Assembly: GCF_047730085.1 (NCBI RefSeq)
Contig: NZ_CP159830.1
Span: 1,178,001 to 1,242,000, forward strand
DNA from: Njordibacter sp937773555
GTDB taxonomy: Bacteria; Pseudomonadota; Gammaproteobacteria; Pseudomonadales; Balneatricaceae
Direction: 5' to 3'
DNA length: 64,000 nt
Shown: positions 19,036-27,652 of the stretch, one piece after another
How positions within the stretch are numbered: the first letter of the stretch is position 1
Layout: every line of letters begins with the position of its first letter
Made by a program: the position numbers and the translations under genes
The notes under the pieces: model-generated
What the model was told of the DNA's origin: nothing
The model's database searches: none
What the model saw: only the letters and a program-made list of their open reading frames with translations

Positions 19036-19296
19036 ATGCCTATCTATGAATACCTCTGCCAAGGATGTGGTTTTGGTAAGGACGTATTACAAAAATTAAG
19101 CGATGCGCCTTTAACAGATTGCCCTCAATGTGGTAAAGATCAGTATCGTAAACAAATTTCTGCAGCCGGCTTTAGGCTTAAGGGTCAAGGTTGGTATGAA
19201 ACAGACTTTAAAACTGGTGCCAAAAAGAATTTAGCGGGTGATACAAAAAGCTCAAGTGATACAAAAAGCTCAAGTGCTACTAGCGACTCAAACTAA
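19036..19296 (+). CDS. FmdB-family zinc-ribbon protein
   Basis: The 86-aa protein begins MPIYEYLCQGCG, with zinc ligands Cys8, Cys11, Cys29 and Cys32 (CPQC) and the conserved FRLKGQGWYETDFKTG. The tail is low-complexity, with two copies of the nine-residue-like DTKSSS unit. This is the FmdB/YhjS-type putative regulatory zinc ribbon that is commonly placed just upstream of aspS. No biochemical role is established. The Ser/Lys tail repeat reflects a duplicated stretch of DNA at 19239-19276. Confidence 0.88.
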   Translation: MPIYEYLCQGCGFGKDVLQKLSDAPLTDCPQCGKDQYRKQISAAGFRLKGQGWYETDFKTGAKKNLAGDTKSSSDTKSSSATSDSN

Positions 19297-19334
19297 CACC
19301 TATTAATACTATTTAAGATTTAGGAAGTACAATT

Positions 19335-21107
19335 ATGCGAAGCCATTATTGCGGCGAACTAAGAGCCAGCGATGTTGACCAACAAATCACCCTCTGCGGT
19401 TGGGTTCATCGTCGACGTGATCACGGAGGTGTTATTTTCCTAGACCTGCGGGATCGAGAAGGTATCGTGCAGGTAGTGTTTGACCCAGATCGAGAAGAAT
19501 GCTTTGCTTTAGCAGACTCCTGCCGAAATGAATTTGTGGTCAAGGTTAAAGGCTTAGTTCGTGCTCGCCCTGCCGGCACTGATAATCCTGAAATGCCAAC
19601 AGGTGCAGTGGAAGTCTTAGGTCAAGAATTTGAGATTCTTAACAAATCTGAAACCCCTCCATTCCAGTTAGATGAGCATCAGTCTGTTGGTGAAGACGTT
19701 CGCTTAAAGTATCGTTACGTTGACTTACGTCGGCCAGAAATGGCAGCAAAACTTAAACTGCGCTCTAAGGTTAGCACTTTTATCCGCAATTTTTTAGATC
19801 AAAATGGCTTCTTAGACATTGAAACGCCTATATTGACTCGCGCCACACCAGAAGGAGCACGTGATTACTTGGTACCCAGTCGGACTCACGAAGGCCACTT
19901 TTTTGCATTGCCTCAGTCACCACAGTTGTTCAAACAACTGTTGATGGTGTCTGGTATGGATCGGTATTATCAGATTGCCAAATGTTTCCGTGATGAAGAT
20001 TTGCGCGCTGACCGGCAACCAGAATTCACCCAAATAGACATCGAAACATCCTTCATGGATGAAGCTCAGATTATGGCTATTACTGAAAAAATGGTGGTAG
20101 AGCTATTTAAGAGCCAGATTAATGTAGATTTAGGTGCTTTTCCAAGTATGCCTTACAGTGAGGCGATGGAAACCTATGGCAGTGACAAACCTGACCTACG
20201 TATCCCGTTGCAGCTAGTTACTGTCAGTGATCTGATGAAAGACGTGGACTTTAAAGTTTTTGCTGGTCCAGCTAATGATTTAAATGGCAGGGTAGCTGGT
20301 CTTAAGGTGCCTAACGGCGCCAGCTTAACCCGTAAACAAATTGATATTTATACTAAGTTTGTGGGCATTTATGGTGCGCGTGGTTTGGCGTATATCAAAG
20401 TAAATAACGCGGTCGACCTAGAAGAAGGTTTGCAATCACCTATTGTTAAATTTTTGCCTTTAGAAGTGCGTGCTGCACTGCTTGACCGCTTGGATGCTAA
20501 AGATGGCGACTTAATTTTCTTTGGTGCAGACAGCGAAAAAATAGTTAACGAAGCTCTAGGCGCATTGCGCTGTAAGCTTGGCGAAGATCTTAATCTCATG
20601 ACCTGTGAGTGGGCGCCTTTGTGGGTAGTAGACTTTCCAATGTTTGAAGCCACTTCAGATGGCGGTATCACAGCTATTCACCACCCATTCACAGCACCTT
20701 CCTGCACACCAGAGGAGTTACAGGCCTCTCCACTAACAGGCCTGTCTAGAGCCTACGACATGGTACTTAACGGCACTGAGTTAGGTGGAGGCTCCATTCG
20801 TATTCACCAGCAAGACATGCAAACTAAAGTCTTTGAGCTATTAAATATTGCCCCAGAAGAGCAGCAGGAGAAGTTTGGATTCTTATTAGACGCCTTGAAG
20901 TATGGCTGTCCTCCACATGGTGGTTTGGCGTTTGGTCTGGATCGCTTAGTTATGTTAATGACAGGGTCTAACTCAATACGTGAAGTGATTGCCTTCCCTA
21001 AAACCCAAAGTGCTGCGTGTGTTATGACCCAGGCGCCAGGCATTGTAGCAACGAAGCAACTTCGCGAGTTGAACATTAAACTACGTGAAAAAGTAACTGC
21101 CGAATAA
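19335..21107 (+). CDS. aspS: Aspartyl-tRNA synthetase
   Basis: The 590-aa class II synthetase has an N-terminal OB anticodon-binding domain (CGWVHRRRDHGGVIFLDLRD). Motif 2 is CFRDEDLRADRQPEFTQID, a GAD insertion domain lies at about 285-410, and motif 3 is GLAFGLDRLVMLMTG. It has the bacterial AspRS architecture. Whether it also charges tRNA-Asn cannot be decided here. In many relatives yebC follows, but here the next gene is ruvC after a strong terminator. Confidence 0.97.
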   Translation: MRSHYCGELRASDVDQQITLCGWVHRRRDHGGVIFLDLRDREGIVQVVFDPDREECFALADSCRNEFVVKVKGLVRARPAGTDNPEMPTGAVEVLGQEFEILNKSETPPFQLDEHQSVGEDVRLKYRYVDLRRPEMAAKLKLRSKVSTFIRNFLDQNGFLDIETPILTRATPEGARDYLVPSRTHEGHFFALPQSPQLFKQLLMVSGMDRYYQIAKCFRDEDLRADRQPEFTQIDIETSFMDEAQIMAITEKMVVELFKSQINVDLGAFPSMPYSEAMETYGSDKPDLRIPLQLVTVSDLMKDVDFKVFAGPANDLNGRVAGLKVPNGASLTRKQIDIYTKFVGIYGARGLAYIKVNNAVDLEEGLQSPIVKFLPLEVRAALLDRLDAKDGDLIFFGADSEKIVNEALGALRCKLGEDLNLMTCEWAPLWVVDFPMFEATSDGGITAIHHPFTAPSCTPEELQASPLTGLSRAYDMVLNGTELGGGSIRIHQQDMQTKVFELLNIAPEEQQEKFGFLLDALKYGCPPHGGLAFGLDRLVMLMTGSNSIREVIAFPKTQSAACVMTQAPGIVATKQLRELNIKLREKVTAE

Positions 21108-21142
21108 CGCTTGCTTTAGTTGGTATTAGCCGGCTGGCAGTT

Positions 21143-21177
21143 AAAAAGGCCCACCACTGACCTGTTGGGCCTTTTTT
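21143..21177 (+). terminator. Intrinsic terminator after aspS
   Basis: AAAAAGGCCCA (21143-21153) pairs with TGGGCCTTTTT (21166-21176) around a 12-base loop, and six T residues occupy 21172-21177. This separates aspS from the ruv genes. Confidence 0.85.
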
Positions 21178-21272
21178 GTGTTTGCTGTGAAGCTGGTAAA
21201 AAAACTACTGTGATTTTGTACAGTATTTGCTAGTATTGACCTATCATTAACTTCACTAGCGAATGCTTCCTT

Positions 21273-21836
21273 ATGGCGCTCATATTAGGAATTGACCCAG
21301 GCTCTCGTAAAACTGGCTATGGCATTATTAATGCGGTAGGTGCAACGCGCACCTATGTTGCAAGCGGTCATATAAAAGTGTCCGGTGATGAATTGGCTGG
21401 GCGGCTAGGACAGATATATCGTGGCATTGATGAAATCATTGAAACCTATGTGCCACAAGAATTCGCGATCGAACAAGTGTTTATGGCTCGCAATGCTGAT
21501 TCAGCTCTTAAGCTTGGCCAAGCTCGGGGCGTTGCTATGGTGGTTGCAGTTAACCATGGGCTGCCTGTTTCTGAATACTCGGCGCGTCAAGTAAAACAAG
21601 CTGTTGTAGGTAACGGAGCAGCAGCTAAAAACCAAGTGCAAGAAATGGTGGCTCGCTTACTTAAGCTACCAGGGTTGCCTCAAGAAGATGCTGCAGACGC
21701 TTTGGCTATTGCGATATGCCATGCTAACACGCATGCAAGCCTTGTCCGCTTGGCCACCAGTCGCAGCCCTGCAAATGCTAAAAGACAAGTGGTACTTAAT
21801 GAACTTAAGGGAAGCCGACGTGGACGCGTTTGGTAA
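21273..21836 (+). CDS. ruvC: Holliday junction resolvase RuvC
   Basis: RuvC is the endonuclease that cuts Holliday junctions during recombination. The 187-aa protein carries the RNase H-like acidic residues: Asp8 in LGIDPGSRKTGYG, the glutamate in FAIEQVF, and the two aspartates of EDAADALAIAICH. The C-terminus has a slightly extended basic tail. It is followed by ruvA after 27 bp and ruvB, giving the complete RuvABC set. Confidence 0.96.
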   Translation: MALILGIDPGSRKTGYGIINAVGATRTYVASGHIKVSGDELAGRLGQIYRGIDEIIETYVPQEFAIEQVFMARNADSALKLGQARGVAMVVAVNHGLPVSEYSARQVKQAVVGNGAAAKNQVQEMVARLLKLPGLPQEDAADALAIAICHANTHASLVRLATSRSPANAKRQVVLNELKGSRRGRVW

Positions 21837-21863
21837 AACCCATATCGACATAAGGCGATTAAA

Positions 21864-22475
21864 ATGATTGCACGTATTAGCGGCATCTTAATGCATAAGC
21901 AGCCTGCTCAGGTGGTTGTAGACGTGCATGGAGTGGCTTATGAAATTGAAATCTCGTTTAACAGTTTTTGCCAATTACCTGCTGAAGGCGACACAGCCGT
22001 ATTGCATACTCACTTTGTTGTGCGTGAAGATGCTCAACTACTTTTTGGCTTCTCTCAATTAGAAGAAAGAAGCCTGTTTCGAATTTTAATAAAGGTTAAT
22101 GGTGTAGGCCCTAAATTAGCTTTGGCTATTTTGTCTGGTATGGACGCCCATGCCTTTTGCTACTGTGTTCAACATCAAGATTCAGCCACTTTAGTAAAAA
22201 TTCCTGGCGTGGGTAAAAAAACTGCTGAGCGCTTAGTTTTAGAACTAGGTGATAAGCTGGCATCGTGGCAAACTGGGGATAATGGAGGAGGTCAATCTGG
22301 GGTTATTAAACCAACACTATCAACTGTTAGTGCTCAATCAGAAGCTGAAAGTGCTTTAGTGGCTTTAGGTTACAAACCGGTACAAGCTGCTAAAGCTGTC
22401 ACAGCAGCTATAAGATCTGCGCCACATGGAAGTTGTGAAGACCTCATCCGCTTATCGTTAAAAGGAATGATATAA
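21864..22475 (+). CDS. ruvA: Holliday junction branch migration protein RuvA
   Basis: RuvA binds the four-way junction as a tetramer and recruits RuvB. The 203-aa protein has an N-terminal OB fold (MIARISGILMHKQP). Two helix-hairpin-helix motifs follow (VNGVGPKLALAILSGM and IPGVGKKTAERLVLEL). A linker leads to the C-terminal RuvB-binding domain (ESALVALGYKPVQAAKAV). AAGGCG before the ATG is a reasonable ribosome site. Confidence 0.96.
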   Translation: MIARISGILMHKQPAQVVVDVHGVAYEIEISFNSFCQLPAEGDTAVLHTHFVVREDAQLLFGFSQLEERSLFRILIKVNGVGPKLALAILSGMDAHAFCYCVQHQDSATLVKIPGVGKKTAERLVLELGDKLASWQTGDNGGGQSGVIKPTLSTVSAQSEAESALVALGYKPVQAAKAVTAAIRSAPHGSCEDLIRLSLKGMI

Positions 22476-22556
22476 ACTGGGTTATTGTGTGCTTGGCACA
22501 CTTTATTAGGTTGCTGTTAAGAGAAATTAACAAGTGTTAATGATGATGGGAGTAGC

Positions 22557-23579
22557 ATGATAGAAGCGGATCGTTTTGGCTCACCCGTAGAATCGGTAAG
22601 TCAGTTAGGTGAAGACCATTTAGAGCGGGCACTTAGGCCAAAGGCACTGAAAGATTATATTGGTCAACCTGTAGTTCAAGAACAAATGTCGATATACATT
22701 GCTGCAGCAAAAGGGCGAGCTGAAGCATTAGATCACACGTTGATCTATGGGCCTCCTGGCCTTGGAAAAACCACACTGGCTCATATTATTGCTAATGAAA
22801 TGGGTGGCGATTTAAAAACAACGTCAGGCCCAGTGTTAGAGAAAGCTGGTGATTTAGCAGCGATGCTTACTAATCTAGAAGCTGGTGATGTATTATTTAT
22901 TGATGAAATTCATCGATTGAATCCGGTCATAGAAGAAATTCTTTATCCGGCAATGGAAGACTATCAGTTAGACATCATGATAGGAGAAGGGCCAGCTGCA
23001 AGATCAATTAAGCTTGATTTACCACCTTTTACATTAGTTGGCGCAACGACACGTGCGGGGTCTCTTACGTCTCCGTTGCGTGATCGGTTTGGTATTACTC
23101 AGCGGCTTGAATATTATTCAGTAGAAGATTTAACCACAATAGTGACGCGTTCTGCATATTTGTCTGAGGTTCAAATGGAAGCCGCTGGCGCTGCTGAAGT
23201 GGCTCGCAGATCTCGAGGCACTCCGCGAATTGCAAATCGGCTTTTACGCAGAACTAGAGACTATGCAGAAGTTAAATTTGATGGTGTTATTAGTGATTAT
23301 GTGGCAGACAAAGCGTTAAACATGCTAAATGTAGATCACCTTGGCTTTGACCACATGGATAGGTGTTTGATGTTAGCCATTATTGAAAAGTTTGCTGGTG
23401 GGCCTGTTGGCATTGATAATTTGGCAGCTGCACTCAGTGAGCAAAGAGAAACCATAGAAGATGTGCTTGAACCCTACTTAATACAGCAGGGTTTTATTAT
23501 GCGTACGCCTCGAGGTAGGATTGTAACTGATCGCGCCTATGAACACTTTGGGTTTGCTCCCCCTAAAGTTAATACCTAA
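22557..23579 (+). CDS. ruvB: Holliday junction DNA helicase RuvB
   Basis: RuvB is the AAA+ hexameric motor for branch migration. The 340-aa protein has Walker A GPPGLGKTTLAH, Walker B VLFIDEIHRL, sensor 1 LVGATTRAG, and the arginine finger and sensor 2 region SRGTPRIANRLLRR. A C-terminal winged helix ends it (EPYLIQQGFIMRTPRGR). GGGAG lies before the ATG. The ybgC thioesterase gene that usually separates ruvB from tolQ in related genomes is missing. Instead there is a 222-bp spacer to tolQ. Confidence 0.97.
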   Translation: MIEADRFGSPVESVSQLGEDHLERALRPKALKDYIGQPVVQEQMSIYIAAAKGRAEALDHTLIYGPPGLGKTTLAHIIANEMGGDLKTTSGPVLEKAGDLAAMLTNLEAGDVLFIDEIHRLNPVIEEILYPAMEDYQLDIMIGEGPAARSIKLDLPPFTLVGATTRAGSLTSPLRDRFGITQRLEYYSVEDLTTIVTRSAYLSEVQMEAAGAAEVARRSRGTPRIANRLLRRTRDYAEVKFDGVISDYVADKALNMLNVDHLGFDHMDRCLMLAIIEKFAGGPVGIDNLAAALSEQRETIEDVLEPYLIQQGFIMRTPRGRIVTDRAYEHFGFAPPKVNT

Positions 23580-23801
23580 ATTTAGATTGGTACCTCAGTG
23601 TGCGGAACTTTTTACCAAGGCACTGCTCAAAGAAAGACTTATCGAGCTAACTTGGTGTTTATAATGGTATTATTACTAGTAAGTTAAATATTAAATATTT
23701 GATGACGCGCGAATCTTAACCTAAAATTTCCGTGTTTGAAAAACTATATCGTGTATCAGCTTTGCACAAAAACAGTGCAAGGCCTTGAAGGGGAATCGTC
23801 T

Positions 23802-24485
23802 GTGGACAATAAAATGTCAGTGTTGAGTTTGATTTTGAATGCCAGCTTTTTGGTTCAAATGGTCATGCTTTTGTTGTTGATTGCATCTGTCATGTCTTGG
23901 GTGATGATATTCCAGCGCCAAAGGGCCCTAAAATTTGCCCGCACTAACATGAAAGCATTTGAAGAACAGTTTTGGTCAGGCATTGATCTTAGTCAATTAT
24001 TCCGCCAAGTTAGTGCAGAGCCGAACCCAAACAATGGGGCAGAAAATATTTTTCGGGCTGGTATAAAAGAGTTTACTCGGTTAAGGCAGCAAACCGACGC
24101 TGATGGTGATGCCGTTATGGAGGGTGTTCAGCGTGCTATGCGGGTGGCTATTTCGAAAGAAGAAGAGAAGCTAGAAGCCCACTTATCATTTTTAGCAAGT
24201 GTAGGTTCTGTCAGCCCATACGTAGGCTTATTTGGAACAGTCTGGGGCATTATGAATTCTTTTAGAGGGCTTGCTAATGCACATCAAGCTACTTTGGCTA
24301 CCGTAGCGCCTGGAATTTCTGAAGCCTTAATTGCTACGGCAATGGGTTTGTTCGCTGCTATACCTGCAGTTATTGCCTACAATCGATTCTCGCACACGGT
24401 AGATTCCATACTCTCTAGTTATGAGACTTTTGCGGAAGAGTTTTCGAGCATTTTACACCGCAAAGCCCACGCATCTGAGCTATAG
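23802..24485 (+). CDS. tolQ: Tol-Pal system inner-membrane protein TolQ
   Basis: TolQ forms with TolR the proton-driven motor that energises TolA. The protein has three membrane helices: near the N-terminus (SFLVQMVMLLLLIASVMSW), and two later ones around SPYVGLFGTVWGIMNSF and IATAMGLFAAIPAVIAYN, which are MotA/ExbB family signatures. I place the start at GTG 23802, with GAAGGGG 8-9 bases upstream, giving 227 aa, the normal size. The frame is open back to 23736 but those residues do not resemble TolQ. A TATAAT-like element near 23660 may be the operon promoter. Confidence 0.93.
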   Translation: MDNKMSVLSLILNASFLVQMVMLLLLIASVMSWVMIFQRQRALKFARTNMKAFEEQFWSGIDLSQLFRQVSAEPNPNNGAENIFRAGIKEFTRLRQQTDADGDAVMEGVQRAMRVAISKEEEKLEAHLSFLASVGSVSPYVGLFGTVWGIMNSFRGLANAHQATLATVAPGISEALIATAMGLFAAIPAVIAYNRFSHTVDSILSSYETFAEEFSSILHRKAHASEL

Positions 24486-24493
24486 GTTGCACT

Positions 24494-24928
24494 ATGAGTA
24501 CTATTAGACGGCCTAGAACTAAGCGCCATAAACCTAACGCAGAAATAAATGTAGTACCCTACATTGACGTAATGATGGTGCTGCTTGTCATATTTATGGT
24601 GACTGCGCCAATGCTGACTCAGGGGGTAAGTGTAGATTTACCCCAAGCTAAATCTGACCCAGTAGCAAGCGATGAGGTATCGGAGCCCTTAGTTATATCG
24701 GTGACCAAGTTGGGCGATTACTATCTAGAATTGGGTGAAAATAACAAACAGCCCGTTACCTTAGAGCGCATTGGCGCACAAGTGGGGAAAATATTACAAC
24801 GTGCACCAAATACACCAGTGCTTTTGAGGGGTGATAGGGCGATAGAATATGGCCACATAGTTGAAATTATGACAGTGCTGCAGCAGGCTGGTGCCCAAAG
24901 TGTCGGTTTGGTTTCGGAAAGTCCGTGA
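24494..24928 (+). CDS. tolR: Tol-Pal system protein TolR
   Basis: The 144-aa ExbD/TolR-type protein has a basic cytoplasmic start and a single membrane helix with the proton-carrying aspartate in VPYIDVMMVLLVIFMVTAP. Its periplasmic domain ends GHIVEIMTVLQQAGAQSVGLVSE. It partners TolQ and contacts TolA and peptidoglycan. It begins 8 bp after tolQ and its stop overlaps the tolA GTG start by 3 bp (GTGA). Confidence 0.95.
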   Translation: MSTIRRPRTKRHKPNAEINVVPYIDVMMVLLVIFMVTAPMLTQGVSVDLPQAKSDPVASDEVSEPLVISVTKLGDYYLELGENNKQPVTLERIGAQVGKILQRAPNTPVLLRGDRAIEYGHIVEIMTVLQQAGAQSVGLVSESP

Positions 24929-26208
24929 AATTAGACCACACTTATATTCTACCAAGTATATTTGCACTGATTGTGCATGTTGTTGTTGCTTTTATTGTTA
25001 TGTCGGAGTGGCAAAGTAGTAGTCAGCGCATCCCGCCTGTGCAAGTGAAGCAACGGGTTGAAGCAACACTAATTGACTTAGATTCTTTGCTGGCTCAGCA
25101 AAAATTAGTTGATTCTGCGGCAATAAAGAAAGCAGCAGCTAAAAAAGCAGCAGCTAAGAAAGCAGCAGCTAAAAAAGCAGCAGCTAAAAAAGCAGCAGAT
25201 AAGAAAGCAGCAGATAAGAAAGCAGCAGATAAGAAAACAGCAGATAAGAAAGCAGCAGATAAGAAAGCAGCAGATAAGAAAACAGCAGATAAGAAAACAG
25301 CAGATAAGAAAACAGCAGATAAAAAAGTAGCAGATAAGAAAACAGCAGATAAAAAAGTAGCAGATAAGAAAGCAGCAGATAAGAAAACAGCAGATAAGAA
25401 AACAGCAGATAAGAAAGCAGCAGCTAAAAAAGCAGCAGATAAGCAAGCAGCAGACAAGAAAACAGCAGACAAGAAAACAGCAGCTAAAAAAGCAGCAGAT
25501 AAGCAAGCAGCAGATAAGCAAGCAGCAGCTAAAAAAGCAGCAGACAAGAAAGCAGCAGATAAGAAAGCAGCAGATAAGAAAGCAGCAGATAAGAAAGCAG
25601 CAGACAAGAAAGCAGCAGACAAGAAAGCAGCAGACAAGAAAGCAGCAGATAAGAAAGCAGCAGATAAGAAAGCAGCAGATAAGAAAACAGCAGATAAGAA
25701 AGCAGCAGATAAGAAAGCAGCAGATAAGAAAGCAGCAGATAAGAAAGCAGCAGATAAGAGAGCAGACAAAAAATTAGCAGACCAGAAAGCAGCAGATAAA
25801 AAAGCAGCTCAAGAATTAGCTAAAGTTGAGCAAGCATTAGAAAGTCTATTAGATGAAGAAGAGGCGCAGGCTGACGCTCTGGAGCAGCAGATCACCAATG
25901 GTCAAGCAGTAGGCTCTGCAGTAAACTATATAAGAGATGAAATTGGGGTCAAGTGGGTTCGACCAGCTAATGCTCGTAATGGCATGGTTGTTGAGCTTAT
26001 TATATACCTTGTTCCCACGGGTGAAGTTGTTAATGTAGAAGTAAGTTATCGTGACCCAAGTGCCACAGATGCATTTGTATCGTCGGTAGTAAAGGCTATT
26101 AAAAAAGTAAGGCGGTTTGATAAATTAAGCCAGCTGAACTCAGTACTATTTGATGCTAACTTCCGCCAATTCACCGTTAAGTTTAAACCAGAGGATTTGA
26201 GATTGTGA
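24925..26208 (+). CDS. tolA: Tol-Pal system protein TolA with a 42-unit KKAAD repeat
   Basis: TolA spans the periplasm to link the TolQR motor to TolB/Pal, maintaining outer-membrane constriction at division. The 427-aa protein starts with GTG inside the tolR stop. It has an N-terminal membrane helix (about 6-27), then a helical domain II made almost wholly of five-residue KK[ATV]A[DA] units (about 68-290). The C-terminal TolB/Pal-binding domain (about 325-427) contains YIRDEIGVKWVRPANARNGMVVEL. Total length is like E. coli TolA (421 aa), so the near-perfect DNA repetition is the unusual part, not the length. Confidence 0.93.
   Translation: MKLDHTYILPSIFALIVHVVVAFIVMSEWQSSSQRIPPVQVKQRVEATLIDLDSLLAQQKLVDSAAIKKAAAKKAAAKKAAAKKAAAKKAADKKAADKKAADKKTADKKAADKKAADKKTADKKTADKKTADKKVADKKTADKKVADKKAADKKTADKKTADKKAAAKKAADKQAADKKTADKKTAAKKAADKQAADKQAAAKKAADKKAADKKAADKKAADKKAADKKAADKKAADKKAADKKAADKKAADKKTADKKAADKKAADKKAADKKAADKRADKKLADQKAADKKAAQELAKVEQALESLLDEEEAQADALEQQITNGQAVGSAVNYIRDEIGVKWVRPANARNGMVVELIIYLVPTGEVVNVEVSYRDPSATDAFVSSVVKAIKKVRRFDKLSQLNSVLFDANFRQFTVKFKPEDLRL
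25126..25755 (+). repeat. 15-bp tandem repeat array inside tolA (42 contiguous units)
   Basis: Forty-two consecutive 15-bp units of the form AAGAAAGCAGCAGAT lie in perfect register from 25126 to 25755. Degenerate units follow to about 25809, beginning with a 12-bp unit (25756-25767). Variants are few: AAA for the first codon, CAA for the second (KQ), ACA or GTA for the third (T, V), and GCT or GAC for the fifth. Units 29-42 are almost all KKAAD, consistent with recent expansion. The first four units end in Ala (GCT), and another mixed block occurs around units 20-27. Confidence 0.97.
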
Positions 26209-27551
26209 TGCGAGTAAAAAAAATGGTTCATTCAACTATAAGAATACCAAAATCTAACCCCTTTTTGGTATTTTCATCCGCAGTCTTTACCTTACTGTTG
26301 TCGCTTTCAGCGTGGTCTTCAGAGTTAGTTATTGAAATAACTCAGGGTGTTGATAATCCTGTACCCATTGCGGTGGTTCCATTTCAGTGGTCTGGTGACA
26401 GTGCTTTGAATGAGGATGTGGCCCAGGTTGTTGATGCAGATCTGGAGCGTAGTGGCCAATTTAAATCCCTAAAACGGTCGTTGATGCTTAGCTTTCCTTA
26501 TCAAAAAGAAGATATTTACTTTCGTGATTGGAGCTACCTAGCAACTGAATACCTTATCATAGGTCAAGTTTTGCCAACAGATGATGGGGGTTATCAAGTT
26601 GATTACCAACTCTTTGACGTACAGCGTCAAGAATCTGTTGCTGGTGCCCGTTTTACTGGGGGTAAAAATGATCTACGCGCTCTTGCACATTCTGTCAGTG
26701 ATGCCGTATATGAAGCGTTAACTGGGCTTAAAGGTGCTTTTAGAACCCGTATAGCTTATGTTGCAGCCGACAAAAAAGTTAATCCTAGTTACTATAAACT
26801 TTTAGTAGCAGATGCCGACGGATATAATGCTAAAGAGATTCTTAAATCAAATCAGCCCATTATGTCACCATCTTGGTCTCGAGATGCGAGTAAGCTGGCC
26901 TATGTGTCTTTTGAAACAAACAGACCTGCCATTTACGTTCAAGATATTACTACCGGTAAGCGTGAACGCATTAAGTCTTTTAAAGGCATTAACGGTGCAC
27001 CTGCTTGGTCTCCAGATGGCAGTAAGTTAGCGATAGTTTTGTCTAAAGATGGTAATGCAGAGATATACGTCTTAGATTTAACCACTAATCGGCTTACCAG
27101 GGTAACAAAACATTATGGTATTGATACGGAACCTTCTTGGAGTGTAGATGGTAAGAATATCTTGTTTACCTCTGATAGAGGAGGTAAACCGCAAATATAC
27201 CAAGTGACGTTAGATTCTGGCTGGGTAGAGCGCTTAACGTTTGAAGGTGACTACAACGCCCGTGGCAGTTTAACTCATGATGGCCGTTTTTTGGTGCTTG
27301 TTAGCCGTCATGATTCGCAGTTCCATATCGCCGTACAAGATTTACAGCGAGGCACTATGTCCTTATTAACCCAAACAAGCTTAGATGAGTCACCAAGTGT
27401 GGCGCCAAACGGCAGCATGGTAATTTATTCCACCCAAGACGGTGGGAGAGATATTTTGGCGGCTGTATCGATAGATGGCAAAGTAAAGTTTAATATCCCT
27501 GCAAATGAAGGTGTGGTTAGAGAACCAGCATGGTCGCCTTATTTGAATTAA
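26205..27551 (+). CDS. tolB: Tol-Pal system periplasmic protein TolB
   Basis: TolB is a periplasmic beta-propeller that binds Pal and TolA. The 448-aa product has a signal peptide (hydrophobic about 20-36, ending near SAWSS), a TolB N-terminal domain (IPIAVVPFQW-type start to about 170), and six-bladed WD40-like repeats. The blades are marked by SPSWSRDASKLAYVS, APAWSPDGSKLAIV, EPSWSVDGKNILFTSDR and EPAWSPYL at the end. The start may be GTG 26205 or the adjacent ATG 26208. Both overlap the tolA stop. Confidence 0.95.
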   Translation: MMRVKKMVHSTIRIPKSNPFLVFSSAVFTLLLSLSAWSSELVIEITQGVDNPVPIAVVPFQWSGDSALNEDVAQVVDADLERSGQFKSLKRSLMLSFPYQKEDIYFRDWSYLATEYLIIGQVLPTDDGGYQVDYQLFDVQRQESVAGARFTGGKNDLRALAHSVSDAVYEALTGLKGAFRTRIAYVAADKKVNPSYYKLLVADADGYNAKEILKSNQPIMSPSWSRDASKLAYVSFETNRPAIYVQDITTGKRERIKSFKGINGAPAWSPDGSKLAIVLSKDGNAEIYVLDLTTNRLTRVTKHYGIDTEPSWSVDGKNILFTSDRGGKPQIYQVTLDSGWVERLTFEGDYNARGSLTHDGRFLVLVSRHDSQFHIAVQDLQRGTMSLLTQTSLDESPSVAPNGSMVIYSTQDGGRDILAAVSIDGKVKFNIPANEGVVREPAWSPYLN

Positions 27552-27652
27552 CCAGGAGTATTTCCGTAGGCCTAGTGGTGTGGAGATTATATATGATAGA
27601 ATTAGCGCACAAATTTTCGATCGACAAATTAAATTTATTGAGGAGCAAGTCC

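Noticed and set aside
25095..25769. Long open frame antisense to tolA, rich in LSAAF repeats
   Set aside because: It is the automatic reverse of the 15-bp tolA repeat, which contains no stop in that frame. It has no ribosome site or homology and repeats exactly because tolA does.
25126..25809. CRISPR-like repeat array
   Set aside because: Repeats are contiguous 15-bp coding units with no spacers, inside tolA.
27530..27652. Upstream extension of pal
   Set aside because: It would put about 41 residues ahead of the lipoprotein signal peptide. AGGAGC before ATG 27653 gives a normal Pal start.
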